64,000 bases of DNA from Rahnella laticis (lineage in GTDB: Bacteria; Pseudomonadota; Gammaproteobacteria; Enterobacterales; Enterobacteriaceae). The stretch is from assembly GCF_015644585.1 (NCBI RefSeq), contig NZ_JADOBI010000012.1:92662-156661 (forward strand), in the 5' to 3' direction. A program made the position numbers and the translations under genes. The notes beneath the pieces were generated by a model. That model did no database searches and was not told where the DNA came from. It was given only the letters and a program-made list of their open reading frames with translations. Positions 45,097 to 54,269 of the stretch are shown in pieces. Positions within the stretch are counted from its first letter, which is position 1. Every line of letters begins with the position of its first letter.

Positions 45097-46856
45097 GCGA
45101 TCATCTCTCCCGGTTTTTTCAGGTAATAGTTACGGATCGCATGAGCGGCTTTAAACGCCAGTGCGCCGACGGTGCCGGTCGGGTTGTATCCCGGGTTCTG
45201 CGGGAAGGCCGATGCGCCGACCACAAACAGGTTAGGTACGTCCCAGACTTGCAGGTGTTTGTTCACTGAACTGGTGGACGGATCTGCACCCATCACAAAT
45301 CCGCCGACGACGTGAGACGACTGATACGGCGTACCGTTCCAGTGGCCTTTCATCGGGTTGGCAACCAGCTGACGCGGGTTCATCGCTTTGGCAATTTCCG
45401 CCACTTTACCGGTGCAATACGCCGCCATTTTCAGATCGTTTTCCGGGAAATCGAACGTGACGCGCAACAGCGGGCGACCGAGACGATCTTTGTAGTTCGG
45501 ATCGAGCGACAGATAGTTAGTTTTGGTGGTGTAGCTGCTGGCCTCGCAGCCGATGGACATCGAGCTGAGATAGTTGGCCACGGTGGCTTTTTTCCACTCG
45601 GAACCCCATTTTGGCGTTCCCGGCGGAACAGGGCGATAGCCGATCGGCGCACCACCGATTGGCGTGACGCGGATACTGCCGCCGCCAAAGAATCCGAGGC
45701 CGCTGTGGTCGAAGTTATCGTTGTTAAAATCATCAATGCCCATCCCGACCGCACCTGCGCCGATGAACGGGTTGAAGTTCTTGTCATCGAAGAACAGCTG
45801 CACGCCGTTGGCCGTCTGATACGCGTAATTACGGCCGGTGGTGCCCTCTAACGTGACAGGATCATAAGGTTTGCCGATGCCGGAAAGCAGCATCAGGCGG
45901 ACGTTTTCAAAGGTGAAGGCGCTGACGATCACCAGATCGGCAGGCTGTTCCCATTCGTCGCCGGAAGAGTCGATGTAAACCACGCCGGTCGCGCGTTTGC
46001 CGGTGGAATCTTTCAGCACCTGCATCACTTCACAGTTGGTGCGGGCTTCGAAATTCTCTTTGCGGATCAGCGCCGGTAATACGGTGGTGATGGCGCTGGC
46101 TTTGGAGTAGTTGGCGCAACCGTAGTTGGTGCAGAAACCGCAGAATGTACACGGCCCCATTTTGACGCCGAGCGGGTTGGTGTAAGGCTCGGAAATCAGC
46201 GAAGAGGGCACCGGGAACGCTTTGTAACCCATGTTGCGCGCGGCTTCGGCAAACAGCGTCGGGCCGTAAGGCTGATCCATCGGGCGGGTCGGATATTCAA
46301 TCGAGCGCATGCCTTCATACGGGTTACCGCCGTCGCGATGCTCGCCGTTCACGTTGCTGGCTTTACCGGAAACCCCGGCGATGCGTTCAAACGAGGCGTA
46401 GTGCGGCTCCATTTCTTCCCAGTCGGTTCCCCAGTCTTGCAGAACCAGTTCTTCAGGGATGGCTTTTGCGCCGTAACGTTCGGTCAGATGGCTTTTCAGG
46501 CGGAATTCGTCCGGCTGGAAGCGGAAGGTAATGCCCGCCCAGTGGTTGCCTGCGCCGCCGGTGCCGTTGCCCGGATGGAATGAGCCCCATTCACGCATCG
46601 GTAAGGCGGTTTGTGCCGGGTTGTTACGGATAGTTATGGTGTTCTGACGCGTGCGTAACATCAGTTCCTGGCGGGAGTTGTAACGCAGTTCGTCGGCGAC
46701 GGTGGCCACGTTAAAATCGCGCGCCGTATCACGCCACGGGCCGCGTTCGATAGCCACGACGTTGAGGCCTTCGTCACACAGTTCATTAGCGATGATCGAG
46801 CCGGCCCAGCCGAGCCCGATAACCACCACGTCGGTTTTAGGTAATTTCTTTGCCAT
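45093..46856 (-). CDS. GMC-family flavoprotein subunit, gluconate 2-dehydrogenase type
   Basis: Large FAD subunit of 587 residues. The N-terminal dinucleotide fold is VVIGLGWAGSIIANELCDEG. The FCGFCTNYGC segment has three cysteines that may hold an iron-sulfur centre, as seen in related FAD dehydrogenases. C-terminal GMC landmarks are SSHVVGGFVMGADPSTSSVN and NPGYNPTGTVGALAFKAAHAI. It would oxidise gluconate to 2-ketogluconate in the periplasm; related complexes use 2-ketogluconate or sorbitol, so the substrate is probable, not proven. Export is presumably by hitch-hiking with the Tat-targeted small subunit. Confidence 0.9.
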   Translation of the reverse strand: MAKKLPKTDVVVIGLGWAGSIIANELCDEGLNVVAIERGPWRDTARDFNVATVADELRYNSRQELMLRTRQNTITIRNNPAQTALPMREWGSFHPGNGTGGAGNHWAGITFRFQPDEFRLKSHLTERYGAKAIPEELVLQDWGTDWEEMEPHYASFERIAGVSGKASNVNGEHRDGGNPYEGMRSIEYPTRPMDQPYGPTLFAEAARNMGYKAFPVPSSLISEPYTNPLGVKMGPCTFCGFCTNYGCANYSKASAITTVLPALIRKENFEARTNCEVMQVLKDSTGKRATGVVYIDSSGDEWEQPADLVIVSAFTFENVRLMLLSGIGKPYDPVTLEGTTGRNYAYQTANGVQLFFDDKNFNPFIGAGAVGMGIDDFNNDNFDHSGLGFFGGGSIRVTPIGGAPIGYRPVPPGTPKWGSEWKKATVANYLSSMSIGCEASSYTTKTNYLSLDPNYKDRLGRPLLRVTFDFPENDLKMAAYCTGKVAEIAKAMNPRQLVANPMKGHWNGTPYQSSHVVGGFVMGADPSTSSVNKHLQVWDVPNLFVVGASAFPQNPGYNPTGTVGALAFKAAHAIRNYYLKKPGEMIA

Positions 46857-46871
46857 AATGTTTTTCTGCCC

Positions 46872-47621
46872 TTAGCTCTTCATTTTCCATGCGTCGCCGC
46901 CTGAAATGCTCAGCGGTTCCAGATCGAGTTTCTGGTTATGTTTGCCGACATATTCGCGGTAATCGTAGCGTGCGCCGGGGAAGCCCAGCATTTTCCACGA
47001 CACCATATTGCGGTTACCGCCATAAATCGGATCAGCGAAGAAACCTTCCATGGTGTTCTTGAGCGCAATGGCGAAGAACAGTTTGGAATCGATCCCATCC
47101 AGAGCAATTTTTCCGCCTTCGAGGCCGGACAGGATTTGGTCCTGCTGGTCGCCGGGCAGATCTTTGAACAGTTTCTGATGCTGCGACTGGCTGTATGTAT
47201 CCAGTGCGGCCAGGCCGAGACGATAACGCTGCTGAGGAACTAAAGGAGACTGGTCGCCCTGTTCCGGTGTGCCGTCCTGGAACGGGCCTTCCATGTAAAG
47301 GCGGGCGTAGGTGCCGTAGAAACCGGCCAGCTGGCGGTCGATAAACACTGCGCATCCGGCGTCTTTACCTCCGACGCTCAGATTGTCGGCGGGTACCAGC
47401 CGGTCAACAATGGCTTCCATGGCGGCGGCTTCGGCGTCGGTGAAGAAAGCCCAGCCATCGATATCAATTTGCGGAGGCGGGCTGGCGTCAAAGGGGCTCC
47501 ACACGGGCGTTCCTTTGAGGGTTACCGCGTTTGCGGCCTTGGCCGCGCCCAATACTGCGGAGGCTGCCGTGAACGAGAGAATTTGCCTGCGGGTGACACC
47601 CGGTAACGTTTTTTTGCTCAT
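46872..47621 (-). CDS. Tat-exported small subunit of gluconate 2-dehydrogenase complex
   Basis: Subunit 3 (gluconate 2-dehydrogenase gamma family), 249 residues, first gene of the operon. A twin-arginine signal (TRRQILSFTAASAVLGAAKA) is followed by a mature domain with AAAMEAIVDRLVPADNLS and NMVSWKMLGFPGARYDYREYV, typical of the family. It escorts the flavoprotein across the inner membrane by Tat. Shine-Dalgarno CAGGGAA. The gene order gamma, flavoprotein, cytochrome c matches that of other enteric and acetic-acid bacteria. Confidence 0.92.
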   Translation of the reverse strand: MSKKTLPGVTRRQILSFTAASAVLGAAKAANAVTLKGTPVWSPFDASPPPQIDIDGWAFFTDAEAAAMEAIVDRLVPADNLSVGGKDAGCAVFIDRQLAGFYGTYARLYMEGPFQDGTPEQGDQSPLVPQQRYRLGLAALDTYSQSQHQKLFKDLPGDQQDQILSGLEGGKIALDGIDSKLFFAIALKNTMEGFFADPIYGGNRNMVSWKMLGFPGARYDYREYVGKHNQKLDLEPLSISGGDAWKMKS

Positions 47622-48080
47622 TTATGTTCCCTGTTTTTTATGTAGCAAGTTGCAGCTATAAATGGCGCACATCCCGTCGTCTTCCGGGCGGAAGAAAAGG
47701 GGAGAGGGACGCGTGCAGAAGCATTTTTTACGGCCTGACGACTGCCATTAAAAATGCCGGTCTGAATTCCGGTGCGCTCTGCAAAAGCAGTCGGGTGGCA
47801 CCGGAATAAATCGTTAACCTGCTAAGGATAAATGAAAATGACCTGTAAAGATAAATGGTTAATTTGTTAAAAATGTTATGAAATGTGTGCGAATGGTTTT
47901 TAATGTTGTAATTTTAGACGTTTTTTTGTGATGTGCGTGGATTTTAACCGCACGTATTGCAGGGAATACCCCCGCATAATTCCACTTTATGAAAAGGGGT
48001 ATGTGGCCATTCATGGCATGAAGGTTGAAATATGTCGTTTGTCAGGTAAGATCAAACCTTACGTTTAAAATGTGTAAGGC
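47622..48080. other. Intergenic region with a nested hairpin
   Basis: About 460 bases between the divergent dehydrogenase operon and ychO, AT-rich towards ychO. An exact 10-base inverted repeat ATTCCGGTGC (47766-47775) / GCACCGGAAT (47798-47807) encloses a smaller CTGC/GCAG stem. It lies in what would be the untranslated leader or promoter region of the dehydrogenase operon. No gene is seen. Confidence 0.5.
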
Positions 48081-49598
48081 ATGACAAAGGTCACAGATTT
48101 TTTTTCTTATTTATTGAAGCGTTATGCGGGCTCAACCTGCTTCTCTCTGCTCGTGGCAGGGGGATTGGCTTTCTATGCTGGAAGTGCCTCTGCGCTGACG
48201 GCAGACCCTTCTGAAGTTGCTTCCGGCGCTCGCGGGCTTTCGTATGATCTCTCCGGTTTCCTGCCTGCGGGTGATGAACAGTCCGCGTTTAATACCGGAA
48301 ACATCCGGCAATCCAATGTGTTACCCAGCCTCGGCAGTCAGTACATTAAAAATGACAATGCCCCGAGCGCGACGGAAAAACAGCTCGCCACCACGCTGAA
48401 AGAACTCGGCACGACCACATCAGACAGCGACGATCCGCTGCGCTTGCAGGCGGAAAATATCGCGCTCAGCCAGGCCGCCAAACTGGTGCAAAAAGAAACC
48501 AGCAGTTTGCTTTCGCCGCTGGGCACTGTCAGCACAACGCTGGATGTCACCGGTCATAATCTGGATGGCAGCTCCGGCCAGCTTTTCAGCCCGTTGTACA
48601 ATTCAGAGAATAACCTGGTCTACAGCCAGATCGGCCTGCAAAGCGCGGCGGACGCCACGGTGGGGAATTTCGGTCTGGGCCAGCGTTTTAATACCGGCGC
48701 GTGGATGCTTGGCTACAACGCGTTTATCGATAATGATTTCGACCATCAGCTGACACGCGGAAGTTTGGGCGCGGAAGCCTGGACGGATTACCTGCGATTT
48801 TCCACCAACTATTATCATCCGCTGACCTCGTATCGCGCCGACAGCAGCACGTCTGCGCAACTGCGGCGTCAGGCGCGTGGTTACGACATCACCACCAAAG
48901 GCTATTTGCCGTTCTACCGCCAGCTGGGAGCGTCGCTGAGCTACGAGCAGTATTTTGGCAATCAGGTGGATTTGTTTGGTAACGGTACGCGTCAGAGCAA
49001 TCCTTCGGCGGTTTCGTTCGGGCTGAATTATACGCCGGTGCCGCTGGTGACCGTGATGGCAGAACATCAGGCCGGGCAGGATGGCGATAATCAGGATGTG
49101 GTGAAACTGACGCTCAATTACCGTCTGGGCGTGCCGCTGGATCAGCAGTTATCATCGCGCAACGTTGCCGCAGCGCGTTCACTGCGCGGCAGCCGGTTTG
49201 ATATGGTCGATCGCAATAACATGCCGGTGATGGAGTTTAAACAGCGGAAAACCCTGTCGGTATATCTGGCGACGCCGCCGTGGTCATTGCAACCGGGCGA
49301 GACGGTGCCGCTGAAACTGCAACTGCGGGCGCTCAATTCCGTTGTCGCGCTGAGCTGGCAGGGCGATACGCAGGCGCTGAGCCTGACGCCGCCGGCCAAT
49401 AACCGTAACGCGGAAGGCTGGAGCGTGATCGTGCCGCAATGGGACAATTCGCCGGGCGCCTCCAACAGCTACCGTTTATCAGTGACGGTGGAAGACAGCA
49501 AATCGCAGAAAGTAACGTCAAACTGGATCACGCTGACCGTTTCCCCACCGCTGACGGCGCAACCGCAATACGGCGATGACGCCGGGCTGAATTTCTAA
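48081..49598 (+). CDS. ychO: Invasin/intimin-like beta-domain outer-membrane protein YchO
   Basis: Outer-membrane protein of 505 residues from the inverse-autotransporter family. A long N-terminal signal region (mature part from about LTADPSE) is followed by a beta-barrel of about residues 150-350, with LGYNAFIDNDFDHQLTRGSLGAEAW and FYRQLGASLSYEQYFG typical of the family. A single Ig-like domain lies at the C-terminus (about 380-490). E. coli YchO (YchP) is similar in length and also lies beside narL. Its role in adhesion or biofilm is suggested but not settled. Confidence 0.9.
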   Translation: MTKVTDFFSYLLKRYAGSTCFSLLVAGGLAFYAGSASALTADPSEVASGARGLSYDLSGFLPAGDEQSAFNTGNIRQSNVLPSLGSQYIKNDNAPSATEKQLATTLKELGTTTSDSDDPLRLQAENIALSQAAKLVQKETSSLLSPLGTVSTTLDVTGHNLDGSSGQLFSPLYNSENNLVYSQIGLQSAADATVGNFGLGQRFNTGAWMLGYNAFIDNDFDHQLTRGSLGAEAWTDYLRFSTNYYHPLTSYRADSSTSAQLRRQARGYDITTKGYLPFYRQLGASLSYEQYFGNQVDLFGNGTRQSNPSAVSFGLNYTPVPLVTVMAEHQAGQDGDNQDVVKLTLNYRLGVPLDQQLSSRNVAAARSLRGSRFDMVDRNNMPVMEFKQRKTLSVYLATPPWSLQPGETVPLKLQLRALNSVVALSWQGDTQALSLTPPANNRNAEGWSVIVPQWDNSPGASNSYRLSVTVEDSKSQKVTSNWITLTVSPPLTAQPQYGDDAGLNF

Positions 49599-49601
49599 AC
49601 G

Positions 49602-50252
49602 TTAAATCACGTTACTCTGCAACACCCAGACCGCAGCTTCGACGCGGGATTTCAGCTTCATCTTTTTAAGCAAATGCTTCACGTGAACTTTCACCGTGCT
49701 TTCGGTGATGTTCAGGCGGCGGGCAATCATCTTGTTCGGCAAACCTTCGGCAATCAGCTTGATGATGTCGCGTTCACGCGGCGTCAGGGATTGAATATCG
49801 CGATCGCCGCTCGGACGGCTTTCACGCAAACTTGCCGCCAGCACCGGCGTCAGTGCTTCGCTCAGCACCATTTTGCCCGCCGCGGCGTTGTGCAGGGCGG
49901 CCAGTAAATCTTCCGGCTCCATGTCTTTGAGCAGGTAGCCGTCCGCGCCGCGTTTTAACGCCGTCACCACGTCATCTTCATGATTGGATACGCTGAACAC
50001 CACCACGCGGCCGGACAGTGAGGTCTGACGCATGCTGTCGAGCGTATCCAGCCCGTTCATGCCGGGCATATTCAGATCCAGCAGGATCAGATCCGGGTCG
50101 AGCTGTTTCGCGAGTTCGACACCCTGTTCGCCGTTGCTGGCTTCGCCAATGACTTGCAGACTGGCATCGAGCGCAATCAGCTGTTTCACGCCGTTGCGCA
50201 GCATAGGATGATCGTCAATCAGCAAAATGGTGGAAGGGGTGATGTCGTTCAT
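49602..50252 (-). CDS. narL: Nitrate/nitrite response regulator NarL
   Basis: Response regulator of 216 residues. The receiver domain has Asp13-Asp14 and the phospho-acceptor Asp59 ([13 protein letters not shown]). The C-terminal LuxR-type helix-turn-helix is [25 protein letters not shown] and [11 protein letters not shown]. It controls respiration genes in response to nitrate and nitrite through NarX. Start overlaps the narX stop by four bases. Only three bases separate its stop from that of the convergent ychO. Confidence 0.96.
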   Translation of the reverse strand: MNDITPSTILLIDDHPMLRNGVKQLIALDASLQVIGEASNGEQGVELAKQLDPDLILLDLNMPGMNGLDTLDSMRQTSLSGRVVVFSVSNHEDDVVTALKRGADGYLLKDMEPEDLLAALHNAAAGKMVLSEALTPVLAASLRESRPSGDRDIQSLTPRERDIIKLIAEGLPNKMIARRLNITESTVKVHVKHLLKKMKLKSRVEAAVWVLQSNVI

Positions 50253-52039
50253 ACTTGCTCCTGGGGATTAATGGGTAACGCTTCCGGACGGAAACGGACC
50301 GTGACTTCTGTGCCGCCGTCCGGACGTCGGGCAACCCGACATTGGCCGTGTAATGTGCTGGCGCGATCCTGCATGATGATCAGGCCGTAATGATTTTGCC
50401 GCTCTGCGTCAGGGGAAATACCTTCGCCGTTGTCGCAGATGCTCATGGTGATTTCGCCTTCACTGGCGTGCAGTGAAAGGGAAACCTGCGTCGCTTTCGC
50501 GTGTTTATAGGCATTGTTCAGCGCCTCGCGGGCGATGTGTAACAGGTGAATGCCCTGATTCGCCGGAACCGATCGCGGCGGGATCTGATAATCGAAATCT
50601 ATCGCCAGCCCCATGCGGCGCGAGAATTCGTCCACCGTATGTTGCAGCGCAGCCCGCAGGCCGGGTGTATTGATCGTCAGGCGGAACGTTGTCAGCAGTT
50701 CGCGCAGCTGGCGGTACGCGGTGCTCAGCTCCTCACGCATCTGCTGTAACAGTGCCGCATCTTCCTCACACAATCTTTCCTGATGCATCTGCAAACAGGC
50801 CACCTGAATTTTCAGGCAGGACAGCGACTGCGCCAGCGAATCGTGAAGCTCGCGGGCGATGGCCGAACGTTCTTCCATCAGCATCAGCTGCTGCTGATCC
50901 TCAGCCTGCCGCGCCAGCATTAAAGTGCTGGTCAGTTGCTCAAGCAGCGTATTCACCAGCTGTTGCTGATCGTCATTAAGATGTTGCCCCGACGGCAACT
51001 GCGCCAGCAGAACGCCGTAGTTTTCGCGCTCATCGCGCAGACTCCAGCTCAGGGATTCCCCGGTTTCACCCGCATGATCACCCACTTTCGGGCTGACCGG
51101 CTGGCGCGGCGACGCCTGACTGAATTCATTAAACACTTCCGCGCCGTTATTTTCGTATTGCCGCACCTGCACGCCACTGAGCGGCGTCAGTGACTGCAAT
51201 TCTTTCAGTACCGGCTGCATCCGCATTTCCAGCGGTGCGCTGGTGTGCAGCTGGCGGCTGACGCGGTACAGGTAATCCAGCACCCGGTTTTTCTGTTGCA
51301 GATCGGCGGTTTTCTCCGCCACGCGCTGCGCCAGATTATCCACCATTTCACCCAGCGCCACTGACATGCTGTTGAGCGAATCGCCGAGAATATCCATCTC
51401 GTTATGCGCATTGCCGGTCGCCACGCGTTTGCGTTCATAGCGGCGGGTGAAGTCACCGGCGGTGATGGCGCTGGCCTGAGAAAGCAGGCTGCGCCACGGC
51501 GTCAGCAGATGACGACGGAGGAACCAGATGGTCAGCGCCAGCAGGATCAGGGTGAAAGACACCAGACCGCGCTGGATCAGCGCAATCTGCTGCAAATGGT
51601 ATTCGGTTTTATGTTCCAGCTCGGCGACCAGCGTATCGAGCTGGCTGACAAACACCGCCATATTCGCGGAGACGTCCTGCGGATGTTTCGCTGCCAGAAC
51701 CTGATCGCGCAAGGTGGTCTGCCAGTAATGGCGCAGGGCAAAAAATTGCGGCTGGAGATTTTCACGCTCAACGGCCTGCAACAAATCGGCGCTGTTCTGG
51801 TCAACTTCCATCTGGCGGATATATGCGGCGCTTTTGCCGTTCAGCGGCACTTCGGACAATAACCGGTAACTCTGCATGCGCAGCGAACCGGCTTTATTAA
51901 TGGCGTGGGCGTTACCTTCAATACTTCCCGCCATCCACGCCGCCATGCTCATTCCGCCAATGCCCAGCAGGCCGAGCAGCAGCATCAGCAGGGTGATCTG
52001 ACTGACCAGCGAAAGAGAAGGCAAAGCGCGTTTAAACAT
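50249..52039 (-). CDS. narX: Nitrate/nitrite sensor kinase NarX
   Basis: Membrane sensor kinase of 596 residues, close to E. coli length. Two spans (about 13-35 and 150-175) enclose a periplasmic helical sensor; the P-box reads [19 protein letters not shown] near residues 43-61. HAMP, a cysteine-poor central linker and the HisKA_3 domain follow, with the acceptor His in [15 protein letters not shown] and the ATP-site DNGEGIS. The start at 52039 (MFKRAL) is the family start; the upstream extension of 25 codons is not. Divergent from narK. Confidence 0.95.
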   Translation of the reverse strand: MFKRALPSLSLVSQITLLMLLLGLLGIGGMSMAAWMAGSIEGNAHAINKAGSLRMQSYRLLSEVPLNGKSAAYIRQMEVDQNSADLLQAVERENLQPQFFALRHYWQTTLRDQVLAAKHPQDVSANMAVFVSQLDTLVAELEHKTEYHLQQIALIQRGLVSFTLILLALTIWFLRRHLLTPWRSLLSQASAITAGDFTRRYERKRVATGNAHNEMDILGDSLNSMSVALGEMVDNLAQRVAEKTADLQQKNRVLDYLYRVSRQLHTSAPLEMRMQPVLKELQSLTPLSGVQVRQYENNGAEVFNEFSQASPRQPVSPKVGDHAGETGESLSWSLRDERENYGVLLAQLPSGQHLNDDQQQLVNTLLEQLTSTLMLARQAEDQQQLMLMEERSAIARELHDSLAQSLSCLKIQVACLQMHQERLCEEDAALLQQMREELSTAYRQLRELLTTFRLTINTPGLRAALQHTVDEFSRRMGLAIDFDYQIPPRSVPANQGIHLLHIAREALNNAYKHAKATQVSLSLHASEGEITMSICDNGEGISPDAERQNHYGLIIMQDRASTLHGQCRVARRPDGGTEVTVRFRPEALPINPQEQV

Positions 52040-52141
52040 AACTGGGTTCCTGGACCTGTGTCGGGAGCGGTAAATACCGTGAAAAGCTGAAACGATATAA
52101 TTACGGAGTGGCATTTTTTATGATCAGGGGGAGTTTCCCTA

Positions 52142-52187
52142 TACCTCTTTGTGATTACTCCTTTATTTCCATCAGGTTGATACTCCT
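52142..52187 (+). promoter_or_regulatory. Cluster of putative NarL heptamers
   Basis: Three sequences fit the NarL heptamer TACYYMT: TACCTCT (52142-52148), TACTCCT (52156-52162) and TACTCCT (52181-52187). They lie about 120-165 bases upstream of the FNR box of narK. E. coli narK also has distant NarL sites. Short motifs, so some may be chance. Confidence 0.45.
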
Positions 52188-52306
52188 GATAATCACAGGG
52201 AGATTGAGTGACCAACTCAATGAATCTTAGCACTTTATCTGAAACCCGCCGGATACTCACAAAGGATTTGTGGTCTTTTTTTCGCCTTTTTACACCTGCC
52301 GTTGCG

Positions 52307-52320
52307 TTGATTTGCATCAA
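52307..52320 (+). promoter_or_regulatory. FNR box of narK
   Basis: TTGATTTGCATCAA is a perfect match to the FNR consensus TTGAT-N4-ATCAA. If centred at -41.5, as for E. coli narK, transcription would start near 52355, some 47 bases before the narK start. It indicates induction without oxygen. Confidence 0.85.
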
Positions 52321-52401
52321 CATGCGGAAGCGGTGCTCTACCTAGTGTGTGCGACATAACTCAGTCATTACAACTATAACGCGCTGCTACACGAGGTACT
52401 T

Positions 52402-53820
52402 ATGTCACAAACATCTGCTCCATCAACGGAAAAGCCGTCACGCCTGCTACAGGACTGGCGGCCGGAAGATCCGGCATTTTGGGAAAAAACCGGGCATAAA
52501 GTGGCGAGCCGGAATCTCTGGATTTCAGTGCCTTGTCTGTTACTGGGTTTCTGCGTCTGGATGCTGTTCAGCCTGGTGTCGGTAAACCTGAACAAAGTCG
52601 GCTTTAACTTCACCACCGATCAGCTGTTCATGCTGACCGCCATTCCTTCCGTTTCCGGCGCACTGCTGCGCGTTCCTTACTCGTTCATGATCCCGCTGTT
52701 TGGCGGTCGTCGCTGGACGGCACTCAGCACCATCTTCCTGGTTCTGCCGTGCGCATGGCTGGGCTTCGCGGTGCAGGATGTCAGCACGTCTTACAACACG
52801 TTCCTGATTATCGCACTGCTGTGCGGTTTCGGCGGCGCAAACTTCGCGTCAAGCATGTCCAACATCAGCTTCTTCTTCCCGAAAACGAAGCAGGGCGGCG
52901 CACTGGGTATTAACGGCGGTCTGGGTAATCTGGGCGTCAGCGTAATGCAGCTGGTCGCTCCGCTGGTGATTTCCCTCGGCGTGTTTGCCGCGTTCAGTGA
53001 CAAACAAACGCTGGCGAACGGAGCAGACATGTGGCTGCAAAATGCGGCGTGGATCTGGGTACCGTTCCTGATTATCGGCACGATTGCCGCATGGTTTGGC
53101 ATGAATGACCTGGCGACGTCTAAAGCGTCTATCCGCCAGCAATTGCCGGTACTCAAACGTGGTCACCTGTGGATCATGAGCGTGCTGTATCTGGCGACAT
53201 TCGGCTCGTTCATCGGCTTCTCTGCCGGTTTTGCGATGCTGACCAAAACCCAGTTCCCGGAAATAAGCATCATTTCGTACGCGTTCTTTGGTCCGTTTGT
53301 TGGCGCACTGGCTCGTTCTGCGGGCGGCATGTTATCCGACCGTCTGGGCGGTATCCGCGTGACGCTGGTGAACTACATTCTGATGGCTGTTTTTGCTGGT
53401 TTGTTGTTCCTGACCCTGCCGGTGAACGGCGCGGGCGGTAACTTCCCGGCCTTCTTCGCCGTCTTCATGGTGCTGTTCCTGACGGCCGGTCTGGGCAGTG
53501 GTTCGACTTACCAGATGATTGCGGTGATCTTCCGTAAAATCACCACCGATCAGGCGAAAGCGCGCGGTGCAACCGACGACGAAGCGCTGCGTGAAGCCGT
53601 CACGGACACGGCGGCGGCACTGGGCTTTATCTCTTCGATTGGTGCGATCGGCGGCTTCTTCATTCCTAAAGCCTTCGGGACTTCTCTGGCGCTGACCGGT
53701 TCACCGGCGGGTGCGATGAAAGTCTTCCTGGTGTTCTACGTGGTGTGTGCGCTGATCACCTGGCTGGTGTACTGGCGTAAGCTGAACAAAGGTTTTGCGA
53801 CCAAACAGGTCAGAAAATAA
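52402..53820 (+). CDS. narK: Nitrate/nitrite antiporter NarK
   Basis: Major facilitator superfamily transporter of 472 residues with twelve predicted spans. The nitrate-signature motifs are GFGGANFASSMSNISFFFPKTKQGGALGINGGLGNLGVS (reported here by position: 134-172) and a second glycine-rich one near 366-374 (AGLGSGSTY). Substrate arginines fall in ALLRVPY and ALARSAGG. It imports nitrate in exchange for nitrite during anaerobic respiration. The preceding FNR box and NarL sites match the known control. No nitrate reductase genes lie in the window; narGHJI may be elsewhere. Confidence 0.94.
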   Translation: MSQTSAPSTEKPSRLLQDWRPEDPAFWEKTGHKVASRNLWISVPCLLLGFCVWMLFSLVSVNLNKVGFNFTTDQLFMLTAIPSVSGALLRVPYSFMIPLFGGRRWTALSTIFLVLPCAWLGFAVQDVSTSYNTFLIIALLCGFGGANFASSMSNISFFFPKTKQGGALGINGGLGNLGVSVMQLVAPLVISLGVFAAFSDKQTLANGADMWLQNAAWIWVPFLIIGTIAAWFGMNDLATSKASIRQQLPVLKRGHLWIMSVLYLATFGSFIGFSAGFAMLTKTQFPEISIISYAFFGPFVGALARSAGGMLSDRLGGIRVTLVNYILMAVFAGLLFLTLPVNGAGGNFPAFFAVFMVLFLTAGLGSGSTYQMIAVIFRKITTDQAKARGATDDEALREAVTDTAAALGFISSIGAIGGFFIPKAFGTSLALTGSPAGAMKVFLVFYVVCALITWLVYWRKLNKGFATKQVRK

Positions 53821-53840
53821 AGTCTGACAGACAGTAACGA

Positions 53841-53863
53841 AAAGGGGCTCCGGTCCCTTTTTT
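53841..53863 (+). terminator. Terminator of narK
   Basis: AAAGGGG CTCCGGT CCCTTTTTT hairpin with a T run, 20 bases after the narK stop. Confidence 0.75.
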
Positions 53864-53875
53864 CATGGGCGCAAA

Positions 53876-54148
53876 TCACTTCACGTAAGAATTCAGCACA
53901 TTCAGCACGACATCCAGATCGGCCTCGCGCTTCGCCACATCCTCTTCATGCACCAGATGATCGGTCAGATGTCCCTTGATCACTTCGCGCATCAGCCCGT
54001 TGACCGCACCCCGGATTGCGGCAATCTGCTGCAAAACCGCTGAACATTCGTGCGGCTCATCCAGCATTTTATTCAATGCCACAACCTGTCCCTGAATCTT
54101 GCTGGTACGCGCTTTCAGCTTCTGTTTATCGCGAATGGTATGTGACAT
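53876..54148 (-). CDS. rcnR: Ni/Co-responsive repressor RcnR
   Basis: All-helical metal repressor of the CsoR/RcnR family, 90 residues. Metal-site features are the N-terminal MSHTIRD (His3), Cys35 in [10 protein letters not shown], His60 in [11 protein letters not shown] and His64. It represses the efflux gene rcnA and its own gene until nickel or cobalt binds. The start at 54148 (Shine-Dalgarno GGGAG) is the family start; the frame continues upstream into the promoter. Two operator sites lie 50-85 bases upstream. Confidence 0.95.
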   Translation of the reverse strand: MSHTIRDKQKLKARTSKIQGQVVALNKMLDEPHECSAVLQQIAAIRGAVNGLMREVIKGHLTDHLVHEEDVAKREADLDVVLNVLNSYVK

Positions 54149-54198
54149 GTTAACTCCCTGATGGCCGAAAATACGCGGACAGCATAACATCCTCAGGA

Positions 54199-54233
54199 TA
54201 CTGGGGGGTAGTATTTGATACTGGGGGGGAGTA
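54199..54233. promoter_or_regulatory. Two RcnR operators
   Basis: TACTGGGGGGTAGTA (54199-54213) and TACTGGGGGGGAGTA (54219-54233) each match the RcnR site TACT-G6-N-AGTA exactly, spaced 20 bases apart on the same face, between rcnR and rcnA. This layout equals the twin-site operator of E. coli. Confidence 0.9.
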
Positions 54234-54269
54234 CAATCGTCCGCGCCACTTTCCTTGAGAATAATAATC

